64,000 nucleotides of DNA from Phycisphaerales bacterium UBA7800 (GCA_002480565.1 DLCK01000021.1:1-64000), one strand, 5' to 3'; positions 26,937 through 36,012 are shown, numbered from the stretch's first letter. A program made the numbers and translations. Notes: generated by a model not told the origin, from the sequence alone.

Positions 26937-26951
26937 GAGCAATTGTTGCCC
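26937..26951. promoter_or_regulatory. Second operator of the module A LacI regulator
   Basis: GAGCAATTGTTGCCC matches GAGCAACTGTTGCCC at 26837-26851 at 14 of 15 positions. The two start exactly 100 bp apart. This copy stands 9 nt upstream of the -35 box of the LacI gene. A pair of equal sites is what DNA looping by a LacI tetramer or dimer pair would use; that is inference. Confidence 0.7.
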
Positions 26952-26960
26952 ATTAAAACA

Positions 26961-26988
26961 TTGACTCTGCTAACCTGACTACTAAAAT
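26961..26988 (+). promoter_or_regulatory. Promoter of the module A LacI gene
   Basis: TTGACT (26961-26966), 16 nt, TAAAAT (26983-26988). Transcription would begin near 26995, which excludes the in-frame ATG at 26987 as the start and supports the ATG at 27017. Confidence 0.65.
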
Positions 26989-27016
26989 GTTGTGTACAGC
27001 AAGAGAATTTCAACCT

Positions 27017-27991
27017 ATGACACAATCGCAACCCATCTCGATTTACCAACTGGCTCAGAAGCTTGGCGTCTCCACGACCACCATCAGCCGTGTGCTTAAT
27101 GGGCGAGAAGGCATCGGCCAAGCAACCCGTCAGCGTGTTTGGGAAGCGGCAAGGGCATCAGGCTTCCGACCACGCATGGCGGTTCGTCAGCGTACCGTCG
27201 GCGTCGTGCAGGACTACGTCCCTGAACACTTCATGGGAACGCAAGTGAGCACACTTAATATCAGTGTCGACAAAGCACTGACCGAAAAGAAATTCTCAAT
27301 TGAAACATTCGGCACACACAATATCGAGTCGATAACGGAACGCTATCTCGATGCTGTATTGGCTATCGCATGGGAACCCAAAACGCTTGATGTACTTCGA
27401 GCGCTATCGCAAACCATCCCAGTGGTGATCTTCAATCGACCGGAAATTCAGGAATTTTCAACGGTCTGTACGAACCATAAACAAGGGGGGCAAATCGTAG
27501 CCCAACACCTTTGGGAGCAAGGCCACCGACACATTGGGATGATGGCCACCAAACCCTCCATGGAACAACAGGCATACCAGACAGGCATGCGACAGTACAT
27601 TGAATCTCAAGGTGGTACATTCAACGAAGACCACGTTGCCTACAATTTTTTCCGTTCATCATTAGCACCGCTCAAGCGACTGCTATCACATAAGATCACA
27701 GCCATCTTCATGCCCAACAGTGAACTGACTTATGAAGTTCCTTATCTGTGCATGGAAGGCATGAACATGGCCATCCCTGAAGACCTGTCGCTCGTGGGGA
27801 TGGATGCCAATCCTGCTTTACAGTTTTATCGCCCACCGATGACTGTCCTCACAGAACCTTTAAATGACATGGCTATCGCAGGTATTGATATTCTGCAGCA
27901 ACATATCGACAACCCGAATTTGAAGCCTCAAAAAATGGTACTAGATCACCAACTTGTCATACGCGAATCCGTTACTGTCCCACGCAGCTGA
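27017..27991 (+). CDS. LacI-family transcriptional regulator (module A)
   Basis: A 324-residue sugar-responsive DNA-binding protein. The N-terminal helix-turn-helix reads IYQLAQKLGVSTTTISRVLN, followed by the hinge (SGFRPRMAVRQR) and a periplasmic-binding-protein-like sensor of two lobes. The ATG at 27017 is preferred because the likely promoter -10 box covers the upstream ATG at 26987. It is divergent from the large glycosidase at 23481-26768 and followed 82 nt later by a prepilin-type gene on the same strand. The palindromes at 26837 and 26937 are its best candidate operators. The inducer is unknown, presumably a breakdown product of the glycosidase substrate. Confidence 0.92.
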   Translation: MTQSQPISIYQLAQKLGVSTTTISRVLNGREGIGQATRQRVWEAARASGFRPRMAVRQRTVGVVQDYVPEHFMGTQVSTLNISVDKALTEKKFSIETFGTHNIESITERYLDAVLAIAWEPKTLDVLRALSQTIPVVIFNRPEIQEFSTVCTNHKQGGQIVAQHLWEQGHRHIGMMATKPSMEQQAYQTGMRQYIESQGGTFNEDHVAYNFFRSSLAPLKRLLSHKITAIFMPNSELTYEVPYLCMEGMNMAIPEDLSLVGMDANPALQFYRPPMTVLTEPLNDMAIAGIDILQQHIDNPNLKPQKMVLDHQLVIRESVTVPRS

Positions 27992-28073
27992 TCCATCTGA
28001 TCGGTTGCGATATGTATATGTTTGTCAAAGTCAGACTCTGCTCAAGCCGACACTGTTATAAGGCGATCGGCGC

Positions 28074-28961
28074 ATGGAGAATATCCAGATGCAACGCAAC
28101 AACCCAAAACCTGACCATTTCGCTTTCACACTCATTGAACTGCTGGTGGTGATCAGCATTGTCGCTTTGCTCATCTCCATTCTCCTGCCTGCCCTGGGTA
28201 AAGCACGTGAAACCGCAGTCATGATCAAGTGCTTAAGCAACCTCAAGAGTCAAGGCGTGGGCTTCTATGCCTACACCACCGACCACAACGGCAGCTTCCC
28301 ATTTAAAATCGACGCCAACAAGATCAATGGACGGCAAGGTGGAACCTACGAATGGTTACTTGCCCCTTATTTAGGCGGACAACGTGGCAAGACCTATAAA
28401 GATGGACATTTCTCCGGCAACAACAAACTACTCACAGCAATGATCTGCCCCGGTTCAGGCATCACCCATCCGCGAACCAACCAAACCTACGGTCTGTACA
28501 TTCACGGCGGGCCTGATTACGTTGCTCAAAATGGTTACCAAAGTGCTCTTGGATTACATTACTATTCAGGCGGTGATCAATCACGACTCTATAACGGCAA
28601 CCCAGCTGCGGCGTCACTACCCGTTGACTACTATTCACGCCCAAACGGATTGCCACTGCAATACTGCAGCCAATACAAATGGAATTCCAACTACTCAGAT
28701 GCTGCCAACGGGGGCGATGCCGGACGCGGTGACAAACAACACACATCATGGCATTTCCGAAAGAAACGACACACCCGCCCGACTCTTTTCCTCGATGGAC
28801 ATGCCAAGGCACTGGGCGGCGAACGCTATGTTGCTGGCATTGAAGACTACTCAACCAACTACCATGACGTAGCCATGTCACACGGCAACTTCACAGACTA
28901 CCAGGTCCGATCAGGCACCGGTGGCAACAACCGATTCGACTTCTGGATCGAAGAATTTTAA
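28074..28961 (+). CDS. Prepilin-type protein with a C-terminal H-X-DG domain (module A)
   Basis: A 295-residue pseudopilin-like protein. A short polar leader ends at Ala, and FTLIELLVVISIVALLISIL then forms the N-methylated transmembrane helix with the conserved Glu at position 5 of the mature protein. The remainder is a long globular domain, and RHTRPTLFLDGHAKALGG near the end is a form of the His-Xn-Asp-Gly-His tail of the planctomycete DUF1559-type family. The -1 residue is Ala, where Gly is usual. An internal ATG at 28089 has GGAG 9 nt upstream and may be the true start. It follows the LacI gene and ends 50 nt before a bidirectional terminator. Confidence 0.88.
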   Translation: MENIQMQRNNPKPDHFAFTLIELLVVISIVALLISILLPALGKARETAVMIKCLSNLKSQGVGFYAYTTDHNGSFPFKIDANKINGRQGGTYEWLLAPYLGGQRGKTYKDGHFSGNNKLLTAMICPGSGITHPRTNQTYGLYIHGGPDYVAQNGYQSALGLHYYSGGDQSRLYNGNPAAASLPVDYYSRPNGLPLQYCSQYKWNSNYSDAANGGDAGRGDKQHTSWHFRKKRHTRPTLFLDGHAKALGGERYVAGIEDYSTNYHDVAMSHGNFTDYQVRSGTGGNNRFDFWIEEF

Positions 28962-29012
28962 TCACACACTGCCCTGACCGACACACTCTCTTGCATGGTG
29001 TCAGTACAATGT

Positions 29013-29046
29013 AAAAAAGTCGCACCATCACCTGTGCGACTTTTTT
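29013..29046. terminator. Bidirectional terminator
   Basis: A perfect 8-bp stem (AGTCGCAC at 29018-29025 with GTGCGACT at 29034-29041) and 8-nt loop is flanked by six A on the left and six T on the right. It separates the convergent module A pseudopilin and the last gene of the module B operon and can stop both. Its T-run overlaps the stop codon of the latter. Confidence 0.92.
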
Positions 29047-31102
29047 ATTGCGCCGAAAGTTGCGGAATACGCACCACGAATTGAATCTGTGAATCGGACT
29101 GCTTGAGTTGAATCTTGCCACCAATTCGATTCGCCATTGCATGAGCAGCAACGACCAACTCATCGGCTTGAAGATCCGTAACGGGCTTGGACAGTTGGCC
29201 GGACGTGATGACAAATTCAATGCCCGGCTTTCCGTTGATCGACATCGGTTGGGCAGTGATGGTGTTCCCCGTATTGTGATGTTGATAGATCGCATTCATC
29301 AGCGCGTACAATGTCTGACGGACAAATGATTGATCGGTATGCAGCGTCGCTTTGTCATCGGTAATGCGATAGGTATAGAGCTTGGTGTTGAACATTTTCA
29401 GCGACAGCTTGGTGAGATAGCCGAGCATGTCATTGACATTGAACGTTTCGGGATAAAACCATGTCGGCGAGTTGGGATCATTGCGATCATAAAACTTCAC
29501 CAACGGTTGGGACTCCAACTGCTTTTGCTCTTGCTGCACATCGCTGACCCATGCAGGCAACTTGCCAAGTCGTAACGCCAACTGCGCTTCATACAACGAT
29601 TGAGGTAAGACCGCTTTGCCATTGGACTCGACCATGCCGACATGATCCATATTGAATGTCACAGGCGAGCCATGCATCCCCACGATATTGGGCATCACGA
29701 ACACGTTGTTTTTCTCAGGCATCCAGAAGTCATAATGCAATGGTTTATCAGCATCCATTTTCACATTCCAAAGCATCAACTGGCGCAGATGCTGCGGGTA
29801 GCTGCGACGCCCACCCGAAGAATGGATACACGTTGCCTCAACGCAGTCATACAAACTGGTGAAGGGTCGGCCGGCATGAGAGTCGATTGAACCGTCCTTG
29901 CCTTTCCATCGCCAGAAGACCGTGCCGACTGTGCCTGCATTGAGCGATGGCCCATGAGTTGATGCTGCCTGGTCATCAATGAGTCCCGCCAGAACGCCAT
30001 AGGTATAAAACGAAACCCGTGGCGAATGATGACTGGTATTCCCTGCCTGGGTGATGTTCATGGCGGTCACATAAGACGACAGCGAAATGTACAAACTCTG
30101 CGACACATTGATAAAACTGCATCGTCTGACATAGCTGTTGGCAACACCTTTGATTTTGATCATCGCCCATGCACTGTCATCCATACCACTGCGGTGATGC
30201 TTGTAGGGATGCCAATGGTTACCCATAAACGCGATGTCTTCGACGCCGACATTTTCAATCGGTTGATGCTCGCGCAGTTCCCAATTGTGTTTGGCAAAGA
30301 TGTCATAACGGATCGGTTCAGCGAACGTCACCTTCTTGCCATCCAATGCAGCAATCTGATGAATCTCCACGATGTAGGCTTTGTTCTGAGTCGTCGTCGT
30401 CCAGTCTTCATGAATCGTAAACGGCTTGACCGCTTCGTCGATCACCTGGCGATTCATCGCATACAAATACACACGCTGGCCGACTGCCAGTTGATCCACG
30501 GCATCGACGGTCAATGAATACGTCTCACGCCCTGCATCACCTGTCACCTTGCAGAACACCGGCTTAGTCGAGAGCCGCTTTTCCTCATCACGTGAATGAA
30601 TCAGAAGCACATTATCCCCAAGATGCATACGCCTCATGTCATACGGATCACCTTTACCAAAGGGTTGAATCTGGTGAATGATTGTCCCGCCTTCGCGCGA
30701 ACCTGCGCCTTTGAGAACGATATTGGAAGACTCAATGCGAATCGTGCCCCGGTCATTCATATCCGTATTCACCAGATATCGACCGGCATGAAACGTCACG
30801 ACACCGCCGCCCTTTTCGGCAGCAGCGTCGATGGCTTTTTGAATCGCATCCCGGTCATCAAGCAGGTCATCGGGGATCGCACCAAAGTCCGCCACATCAA
30901 ATCGCTTGCCAACTGCAACGGGAATTGCCTTCTCGCCCCGAGCGTATCCAGCCCATGAATAGTCCGGCGTGTCGGTCACCACGCCCTGCTGCTTTTGCTT
31001 GACATAAGTTTCCCATGTCGGTGAAACCTCTGCATCAACACAAGCAGTCACAACAAACAACACACAAAGCAAAGGCATGAATCGGAGAAGATGTGAATCC
31101 AT
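29045..31102 (-). CDS. Secreted pectate-lyase-fold protein (module B)
   Basis: A 685-residue exported protein; the hydrophobic signal spans about residues 4-25 (LRFMPLLCVLFVVTACVDAE) and may include a lipobox at TAC. The start of a parallel beta-helix is plain in FDVADFGAIPDD followed by AIQKAIDAAAEKGGGVVTFH (about residues 68-105), the signature of the pectate-lyase superfamily 3 / GH28-like fold. The C-terminal 150 residues are a separate alpha/beta part; the whole resembles proteins with a DUF4955 region. It closes a five-gene operon, 20 nt after a mutarotase-like lipoprotein gene, and is followed by a strong terminator. Cleavage of a uronic-acid polysaccharide is inferred from fold and neighbours. 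Confidence 0.82.
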   Translation of the reverse strand: MDSHLLRFMPLLCVLFVVTACVDAEVSPTWETYVKQKQQGVVTDTPDYSWAGYARGEKAIPVAVGKRFDVADFGAIPDDLLDDRDAIQKAIDAAAEKGGGVVTFHAGRYLVNTDMNDRGTIRIESSNIVLKGAGSREGGTIIHQIQPFGKGDPYDMRRMHLGDNVLLIHSRDEEKRLSTKPVFCKVTGDAGRETYSLTVDAVDQLAVGQRVYLYAMNRQVIDEAVKPFTIHEDWTTTTQNKAYIVEIHQIAALDGKKVTFAEPIRYDIFAKHNWELREHQPIENVGVEDIAFMGNHWHPYKHHRSGMDDSAWAMIKIKGVANSYVRRCSFINVSQSLYISLSSYVTAMNITQAGNTSHHSPRVSFYTYGVLAGLIDDQAASTHGPSLNAGTVGTVFWRWKGKDGSIDSHAGRPFTSLYDCVEATCIHSSGGRRSYPQHLRQLMLWNVKMDADKPLHYDFWMPEKNNVFVMPNIVGMHGSPVTFNMDHVGMVESNGKAVLPQSLYEAQLALRLGKLPAWVSDVQQEQKQLESQPLVKFYDRNDPNSPTWFYPETFNVNDMLGYLTKLSLKMFNTKLYTYRITDDKATLHTDQSFVRQTLYALMNAIYQHHNTGNTITAQPMSINGKPGIEFVITSGQLSKPVTDLQADELVVAAHAMANRIGGKIQLKQSDSQIQFVVRIPQLSAQ

Positions 31103-31122
31103 TTTAAAAATCCTGACTTGGA

Positions 31123-32118
31123 CTACGGCATAGTCGTATAAAAATCATAACACGCCTGCCATGTTGCCGACGCCTGAGGCTCAAGCTGTACACGGGTAAA
31201 ACGTTCTGGTGAATAACTGTTAGCTGTAAAAAAATGAGCAAAGCGATACGCAGGATGACTCCCTGTCAGTCTGACACCTAATCGACCACTGGCCGACTCG
31301 ATCCGCAAATCTGCTTGTATTGCAGTCATCGACTCATTGACCTGCACAAAGCCCACCGCGCCGGGATCACCTTCAATCACCAGGCGATTACCAGCCATAT
31401 GCATCCAACTGTGCGGCAGACTCGCAACAGGCTTGCCCAAGGTAATGTGATAGCGTTCGCCAAACGGTTGGTTGTCGAGTGTCAGAAAATTATGGTTGTA
31501 ATGTTCAAACTCAAAACGGTGTTTACCAGTGTTGGTTAGCTCATAGGTAATCACCAAACGACCAAGCTCCACATCCACGCGATAAGTCTTGACCATGTGA
31601 TAGCCATAGCCTCGCACGATTGGTGATGTCTGCTGCACAGTCAGTTGATTATCACCTGCGGTCACCTTTGAAGCGATCAATGAAACCACTTCATACACAT
31701 TAGAAGACCGATAGGCATGCGTGTCGGGTTTACGAAATACCGCAACACCGGGCTTGATAAAGGACTCACCAGGCCGAGCATCATCAAAGCCCAGGACGCC
31801 AACTCCTAACTGGCCAAACTCGTCGGGCAAGCCCAGTTGATTGACCATCGTGTGGCCTGCAAATGTGATATCGGTCACAACTGCGGTACGATCAAATCGC
31901 TGTCCCCATTGGGCAAATGTATCAGTTGATGGATCAATCTGCGTCACAACGCACACGGATAGCCCCTCATCACCTAACACATACTGCGGTGAAGCCAAGA
32001 CTGATTCGACCTGCGTTTTTGCCTTGTTTTGTGATGGATTGACAGCACAGCCGGACATGAACAGCATTCCAATTAAAACAGGTATCAGAAAATAACGTTG
32101 CAATGACAGTCGCCTCAT
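31123..32118 (-). CDS. Lipoprotein with a mutarotase-like fold (module B)
   Basis: A 331-residue predicted lipoprotein: MRRLSLQRYFLIPVLIGML leads to the lipobox FMSGC. The rest is beta-rich with spaced aromatic and His residues (YGYHMVKTYRV, FEFEHYNHNFL) that recall the galactose mutarotase-like sandwich, also used by lyases and by domains of unknown function. I do not see a full set of aldose epimerase catalytic residues. It lies 9 nt after a pseudopilin gene and 20 nt before the pectate-lyase-fold gene, firmly inside the module B operon. A sugar-binding or anomer-converting role at the cell surface is inference. Confidence 0.65.
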   Translation of the reverse strand: MRRLSLQRYFLIPVLIGMLFMSGCAVNPSQNKAKTQVESVLASPQYVLGDEGLSVCVVTQIDPSTDTFAQWGQRFDRTAVVTDITFAGHTMVNQLGLPDEFGQLGVGVLGFDDARPGESFIKPGVAVFRKPDTHAYRSSNVYEVVSLIASKVTAGDNQLTVQQTSPIVRGYGYHMVKTYRVDVELGRLVITYELTNTGKHRFEFEHYNHNFLTLDNQPFGERYHITLGKPVASLPHSWMHMAGNRLVIEGDPGAVGFVQVNESMTAIQADLRIESASGRLGVRLTGSHPAYRFAHFFTANSYSPERFTRVQLEPQASATWQACYDFYTTMP

Positions 32119-32127
32119 AAAATAAAA

Positions 32128-32928
32128 TCAAGGCTGCCAGGGTGCCCGTTTGTGGTCATTGGTCGAGGAGTCAATGGGCAACTCTTTGATCGCGGTGTTC
32201 ACGACATGCCCATCGAAATACGTCACGTTGATAAGGTTTTTAGGATTGTCTGCTGCGAGACTGCCTTTGTGACGTCCCCATAAATTAAATGTACTTGGGA
32301 TACCATCAGGCGGCGCATTGGTGAAAGTCAACTCACGATTATCCGAGTCAGCTATCGCCAGCAACTTGCCGGGCTTGATCATGTCGGCATTGCGAATTTC
32401 CACATCGGTCCCTGCCCCATCATAAATGCGACAGATCCAATTGCTTCGGCCCCAGTCGGACTTATCGCCCCCGTCCATGAGATGCTGCGTCCCCGGACAG
32501 GAGAAGATACCTGGCGGGCGGACACCGTTGGTTGAAAATTCCGTGACCTGCATATTGAGTATTTCCATCCCAAGACCGACCGGCCAGAAACGATTATTGC
32601 CATCCACCTTCATGACAATCGGCGCGATCCAATCCTTGTGATTTTGACTATATGCCGTCATCGCCACGAATACCTGTCGCTGATTGGCTGCACACTGAAC
32701 CGACTGAGCACTCTTGCGAGCTGCTGCCAAGGCCGGCAGAAGAATCGAAATCAACAGCGAGATAATGGAGATTACCACCAATAATTCAATGAGTGTGAAT
32801 GCACTTGTTTTTAAGTGTTTTTTAGCATGTCGATGAATTTTATTTTTAACACGAAGGCACGAAGGACACGAAGATGAAACAGCATGATTTGTGTCATGCC
32901 ACTTGGATTGAACGTGTAAGTTTTTCAT
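32128..32928 (-). CDS. Prepilin-type protein with a C-terminal H-X-DG domain (module B, second)
   Basis: A 266-residue pseudopilin. The helix AFTLIELLVVISIISLLISI follows an unusually long, basic leader of about 39 residues. Near the end RHKGSLAADNP and VTYFDGHV form an H-X18-DG-H tail. It is a close paralogue of the pseudopilin at 35177-35911; both end in PWQP. No start codon exists between the methylation helix and the ATG at 32928, so the leader must include a stretch (SSSCPSCLRVKNK) encoded by one arm of an inverted repeat. ATGs at 32940 and 32958 are alternatives. The -1 residue is Ala. The promoter or leader region lies inside the repeat loop. Confidence 0.85.
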   Translation of the reverse strand: MKNLHVQSKWHDTNHAVSSSCPSCLRVKNKIHRHAKKHLKTSAFTLIELLVVISIISLLISILLPALAAARKSAQSVQCAANQRQVFVAMTAYSQNHKDWIAPIVMKVDGNNRFWPVGLGMEILNMQVTEFSTNGVRPPGIFSCPGTQHLMDGGDKSDWGRSNWICRIYDGAGTDVEIRNADMIKPGKLLAIADSDNRELTFTNAPPDGIPSTFNLWGRHKGSLAADNPKNLINVTYFDGHVVNTAIKELPIDSSTNDHKRAPWQP

Positions 32929-33028
32929 ATTGCTATCCATTTCTTTGCGCTCAAACATTTTTAAAATGTATTGCTGCCTTACTGTTTGTCCTTCGTGACC
33001 TTCGTGCTCTTCGCGCCTTCGTGTTAAA
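32844..33028. repeat. CACGAAGG-type inverted repeat around a pseudopilin start
   Basis: Arms of about 30 nt (32844-32873 and 32999-33028) begin TTTTAACACGAAGG and its complement and agree at about 27 of 30 positions; the right arm extends to 32989 with further CTTCGTG units. The 115 nt or more between them contain the start codon of the pseudopilin at 32928. The left arm is translated as part of its leader. In the other direction the right arm would read as TRRREEHEGHEG, a phrase I recall from many mis-called genes. Confidence 0.85.
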
Positions 33029-33112
33029 AAAACTGGCGCCCATATCTCCAATAAATTCAACATTCCCAACAGCTCAAAATATCAATGACGCATAGCTGTC
33101 TGTCCTTAATTG

Positions 33113-35140
33113 TTACTTGCCATCATTGGGCGACACCTGCATGTGCATGGTGAGATCCATCTGTGAAACCTTGCCTTGCGATTGGATGAGCAGTGCTTTA
33201 CAAGGCATGCCTTGGAACCTGAATCGCATGGTATGGTTCACATGTTCAATCGCTTTAACTGTGATGGGCATGGGCGATTGGACTTTAATCGTCATTGCAG
33301 GCGTGAGCAGAACGTCCTTGTCAGGGATGATCCAATAATCTTTGCCCTTACCTGGCCAACCGGAAAAGACTTGTTTTCCAGCCCGAATTGTGATTTGGTA
33401 TGCATAGCCATCCGCAGCCGAATCCAACGGCGTGATCGTCACCGGCTCATTGCTGCCAAGTAAGTATCGCAAGGTTAATTCATGTTGCTGCTTGTCTTGA
33501 GTTGCAACTTGGTCAGAGACAGTGATTTCATCAATACCCCACGTAACATGCCGATCCCATGAAGCGATGTCCGGGTATGCTGCTGCGGGATTGATGGACA
33601 ATTCACCACCTTGATTCGTCAAACGTGAAACGGTGATGGGAATGTCGGTTCCTTTTTGCGTTTGTAATTGGTCATCGACTTGCAGGACATTATGCCCGCG
33701 TACGGATTGATAGTCATCTTTGAGCCGAGGATTGCGATAGCCTGATGTGCCAGCTTCGATCAATGCTGCCTGACCACCGACGATGAAGTTCACATGTCCT
33801 GCATCATGGTGAGCATGAAAGTCCCCCGGATGTGAACCACGAACCCACAAGCCTGTTGCGGAATCCGCCCAACTGCTTCGCCAGATCATCACACGGGCGA
33901 TATCCCACTGATAATGCGTAGGTAAATCGGTCAGTGAATCAGTCTCTTTAAGCATTGCCGTTGCGAGCATGCCAAACAGTGAGTGTGGCAATTGTTTGTG
34001 TTGCTTGGCCAATGCCCAGAGTAAAGCCTTGTCTCCTGAGAGTACTGCAAGCTGCGCTATTTTTTCATTGATCCCGCGATCATACATACCGCGACATGCG
34101 CCGTAGCCATCAAAGTCATTGACCAGATACTCGCCGGGTTGGTAATGCGAGATGAGCCACTTGCCATATTTTTGCAAAAACGGATTGTTGACTGCTTCAA
34201 AGTCCCCGACCTGCGCCATTGCCATTGCGCTGCTTTGGACCCCCAGTAAAGTCAGGCCCAACGCATAGGTAAAGCCTTCGGAGTTGGCACCTTCATCGCC
34301 TAGTGTGGACATGGTCTTAAACAGGTTCTCACGAGCCAATGCATATTGACTGGGATACTTGTCTTTGCCTAAAGCACAAGCTGCGAGCATCAACCCTTCA
34401 TTGGGGATCACCCATTGATTGGATTGATATTTTTGATCGCGGACATACCAGGGCTTTGCCGCCTGCCAATCATCAAAGGTTCGATTCATCTCCGTTTTAA
34501 GCAGTAAATCAAGGGATTTTTCGAGTTTATCCGGCAAGACACCTTTGCCAAGAAGCTCACGCGTATAGACCACCGCACGGATACCGATACCTGTCGCCAG
34601 CCAGACACCATCGCCACCTTCGGGCATCTGGGTTCGACCACTATGAGGCATTGACCAACCCGGACGCTGCAAGGGAATCCATGTCGCGACTTCGGTGAGT
34701 TGACGGGTGATGTAATCAGCAAAGGCTTGATCACCTGTGAGTCGATAGCATGCTGCAAGGTAAGGCAGTTCACTGACAATCAGATTGGCTGACTCCTGAT
34801 CGGATGTCGCCCGCGCGAAGTATTCTCGGATCACCGGATGCTTGATCGCATCAGGCCGACTATGCGTGAGCTTGCGTTGCCTGGCGGGGTCAATATCACA
34901 AAGCTGCTGATAGGTATCAACGCGTTTAATGATCGGCTCATGGAGAATCTGACGCGCGGTAGCGACCATTGCTTGAAGCTGTACATCATCAGCAAACGCA
35001 GGTTTGAGTTGATCAACCCACTGACCTAAATGCATGGCTTGAGGTGTCGCTTGCTCAAGAGGTTGGGGCGACTGTGCACATGCAGTAAACGTCAGCAGTA
35101 GAACTGTTATCAATGAAACAGGATGGCGATGCTTTGACAT
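33113..35140 (-). CDS. Heparinase II/III-family polysaccharide lyase (module B)
   Basis: A 675-residue exported protein; the signal ends at LTFTAC, a near-lipobox. The N-terminal two thirds are helical with repeated Trp/Tyr/His motifs, as in the (alpha/alpha) toroid of alginate and heparin lyases (SNQWVIPNEG near residue 250 carries the usual Asn-His/Asn-Glu region). The heparinase II/III block stands at about 436-475: GDFHAHHDAGHVNF, then IEAGTSGYRN and GHNVLQVDD. It would cleave a uronate-containing polysaccharide by beta-elimination. I chose the ATG at 35140. It lies 36 nt after one pseudopilin gene and before another, within the operon. The exact substrate (alginate, glycosaminoglycan or other) is open. 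Confidence 0.85.
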   Translation of the reverse strand: MSKHRHPVSLITVLLLTFTACAQSPQPLEQATPQAMHLGQWVDQLKPAFADDVQLQAMVATARQILHEPIIKRVDTYQQLCDIDPARQRKLTHSRPDAIKHPVIREYFARATSDQESANLIVSELPYLAACYRLTGDQAFADYITRQLTEVATWIPLQRPGWSMPHSGRTQMPEGGDGVWLATGIGIRAVVYTRELLGKGVLPDKLEKSLDLLLKTEMNRTFDDWQAAKPWYVRDQKYQSNQWVIPNEGLMLAACALGKDKYPSQYALARENLFKTMSTLGDEGANSEGFTYALGLTLLGVQSSAMAMAQVGDFEAVNNPFLQKYGKWLISHYQPGEYLVNDFDGYGACRGMYDRGINEKIAQLAVLSGDKALLWALAKQHKQLPHSLFGMLATAMLKETDSLTDLPTHYQWDIARVMIWRSSWADSATGLWVRGSHPGDFHAHHDAGHVNFIVGGQAALIEAGTSGYRNPRLKDDYQSVRGHNVLQVDDQLQTQKGTDIPITVSRLTNQGGELSINPAAAYPDIASWDRHVTWGIDEITVSDQVATQDKQQHELTLRYLLGSNEPVTITPLDSAADGYAYQITIRAGKQVFSGWPGKGKDYWIIPDKDVLLTPAMTIKVQSPMPITVKAIEHVNHTMRFRFQGMPCKALLIQSQGKVSQMDLTMHMQVSPNDGK

Positions 35141-35176
35141 CGGTGGCTTTCTATTCAGACAAGACAATGAACCTGA

Positions 35177-35911
35177 TCAAGGCTGCCAGGGGAAGTCGGT
35201 TTTATCGACGTACTGTAATTCGCCAATCTGCTGCGATCGGACATGACCATCAAAGTATGAAATGTTGACAACGTTTTTAGGATCGCTTGGCGCAAGTGAT
35301 CCGCGGTGACGACCCCAGATATTAAACGTCGCATTGATCGCATCAGCACCACTGGAGTTTGATGTTAGCGTCACCATCCGTGAATCAGTGGTCGCCAGAA
35401 TTTTGCCTGGCTGAGGAATGTCGGAGTGACGCAGTTCCTGTTGCCACAGATAGGTTTGATGATAGATGCGACTGATCCATGTGCTGCGTCCCCAGTCACT
35501 GTAATGACTGGTGGTCATCAAGTAGTCCGACGATGGGCAGGAAAAGATACCCGGCGGACGTTGACCGGTTGGCCAAAAGTCGCCGGCCTGCATATTCAAC
35601 GTTTCGATTGCCAGTCCGACGGACCAGAGACGGTTGGATGCACCATTTTGCATATAGGTCGGGACGATCCAGTCGTTGTGATTTTGAGAGTAGGCGACCA
35701 TCGCCACGAAGACCTGACGTTGATTGGTTCCACATTGAAGTGTCTGAGCACTCTTGCGAGCTGCCCCCAATGCCGGGAGCAGGATGGCGATGAGTAATGA
35801 GATGATGGAGATCACCACCAGCAATTCGATGAGCGTAAATGCATCGGAATTGCGAATTGATCGATTGAATTTTTTGCAGTCAAGCCGGAGCGTGTCATGT
35901 TGATTGATCAT
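35177..35911 (-). CDS. Prepilin-type protein with a C-terminal H-X-DG domain (module B, first)
   Basis: A 244-residue pseudopilin. A 24-residue basic leader ends DA, then FTLIELLVVISIISLLIAIL. The tail is RHRGSLAPSDPKN then NISYFDGHV (H-X18-DG-H). The ATG at 35911 has GGGAGG 6 nt upstream, the best ribosome site among these genes, and the longer open frame upstream is not needed. It is the first gene of the module B operon and divergent from the LacI gene at 36100; a TATATA box at 35938-35943 is a possible -10. It is a close paralogue of the pseudopilin at 32128, the two flanking the heparinase gene. Confidence 0.9.
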   Translation of the reverse strand: MINQHDTLRLDCKKFNRSIRNSDAFTLIELLVVISIISLLIAILLPALGAARKSAQTLQCGTNQRQVFVAMVAYSQNHNDWIVPTYMQNGASNRLWSVGLAIETLNMQAGDFWPTGQRPPGIFSCPSSDYLMTTSHYSDWGRSTWISRIYHQTYLWQQELRHSDIPQPGKILATTDSRMVTLTSNSSGADAINATFNIWGRHRGSLAPSDPKNVVNISYFDGHVRSQQIGELQYVDKTDFPWQP

Positions 35912-36012
35912 GCCAACCTCCCAATAGTGAATTGTTGTATATAAGATGCCCAAATGGTGCCTAAAAGGTCGCATTTTGGCAATCTTTCCACTTGATCTTA
36001 GCCACGCACTTT

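Noticed and set aside
26987..27016. ATG at 26987 as the start of the module A LacI gene
   Set aside because: It falls inside the probable -10 box TAAAAT (26983-26988), so it would not be in the mRNA.
32941..33069. Extension of the pseudopilin frame upstream, reading TRRREEHEGHEG
   Set aside because: This stretch is one arm of the CACGAAGG inverted repeat read as protein, a known source of false N-termini. The ATG at 32928 (or 32940) gives a sensible leader.
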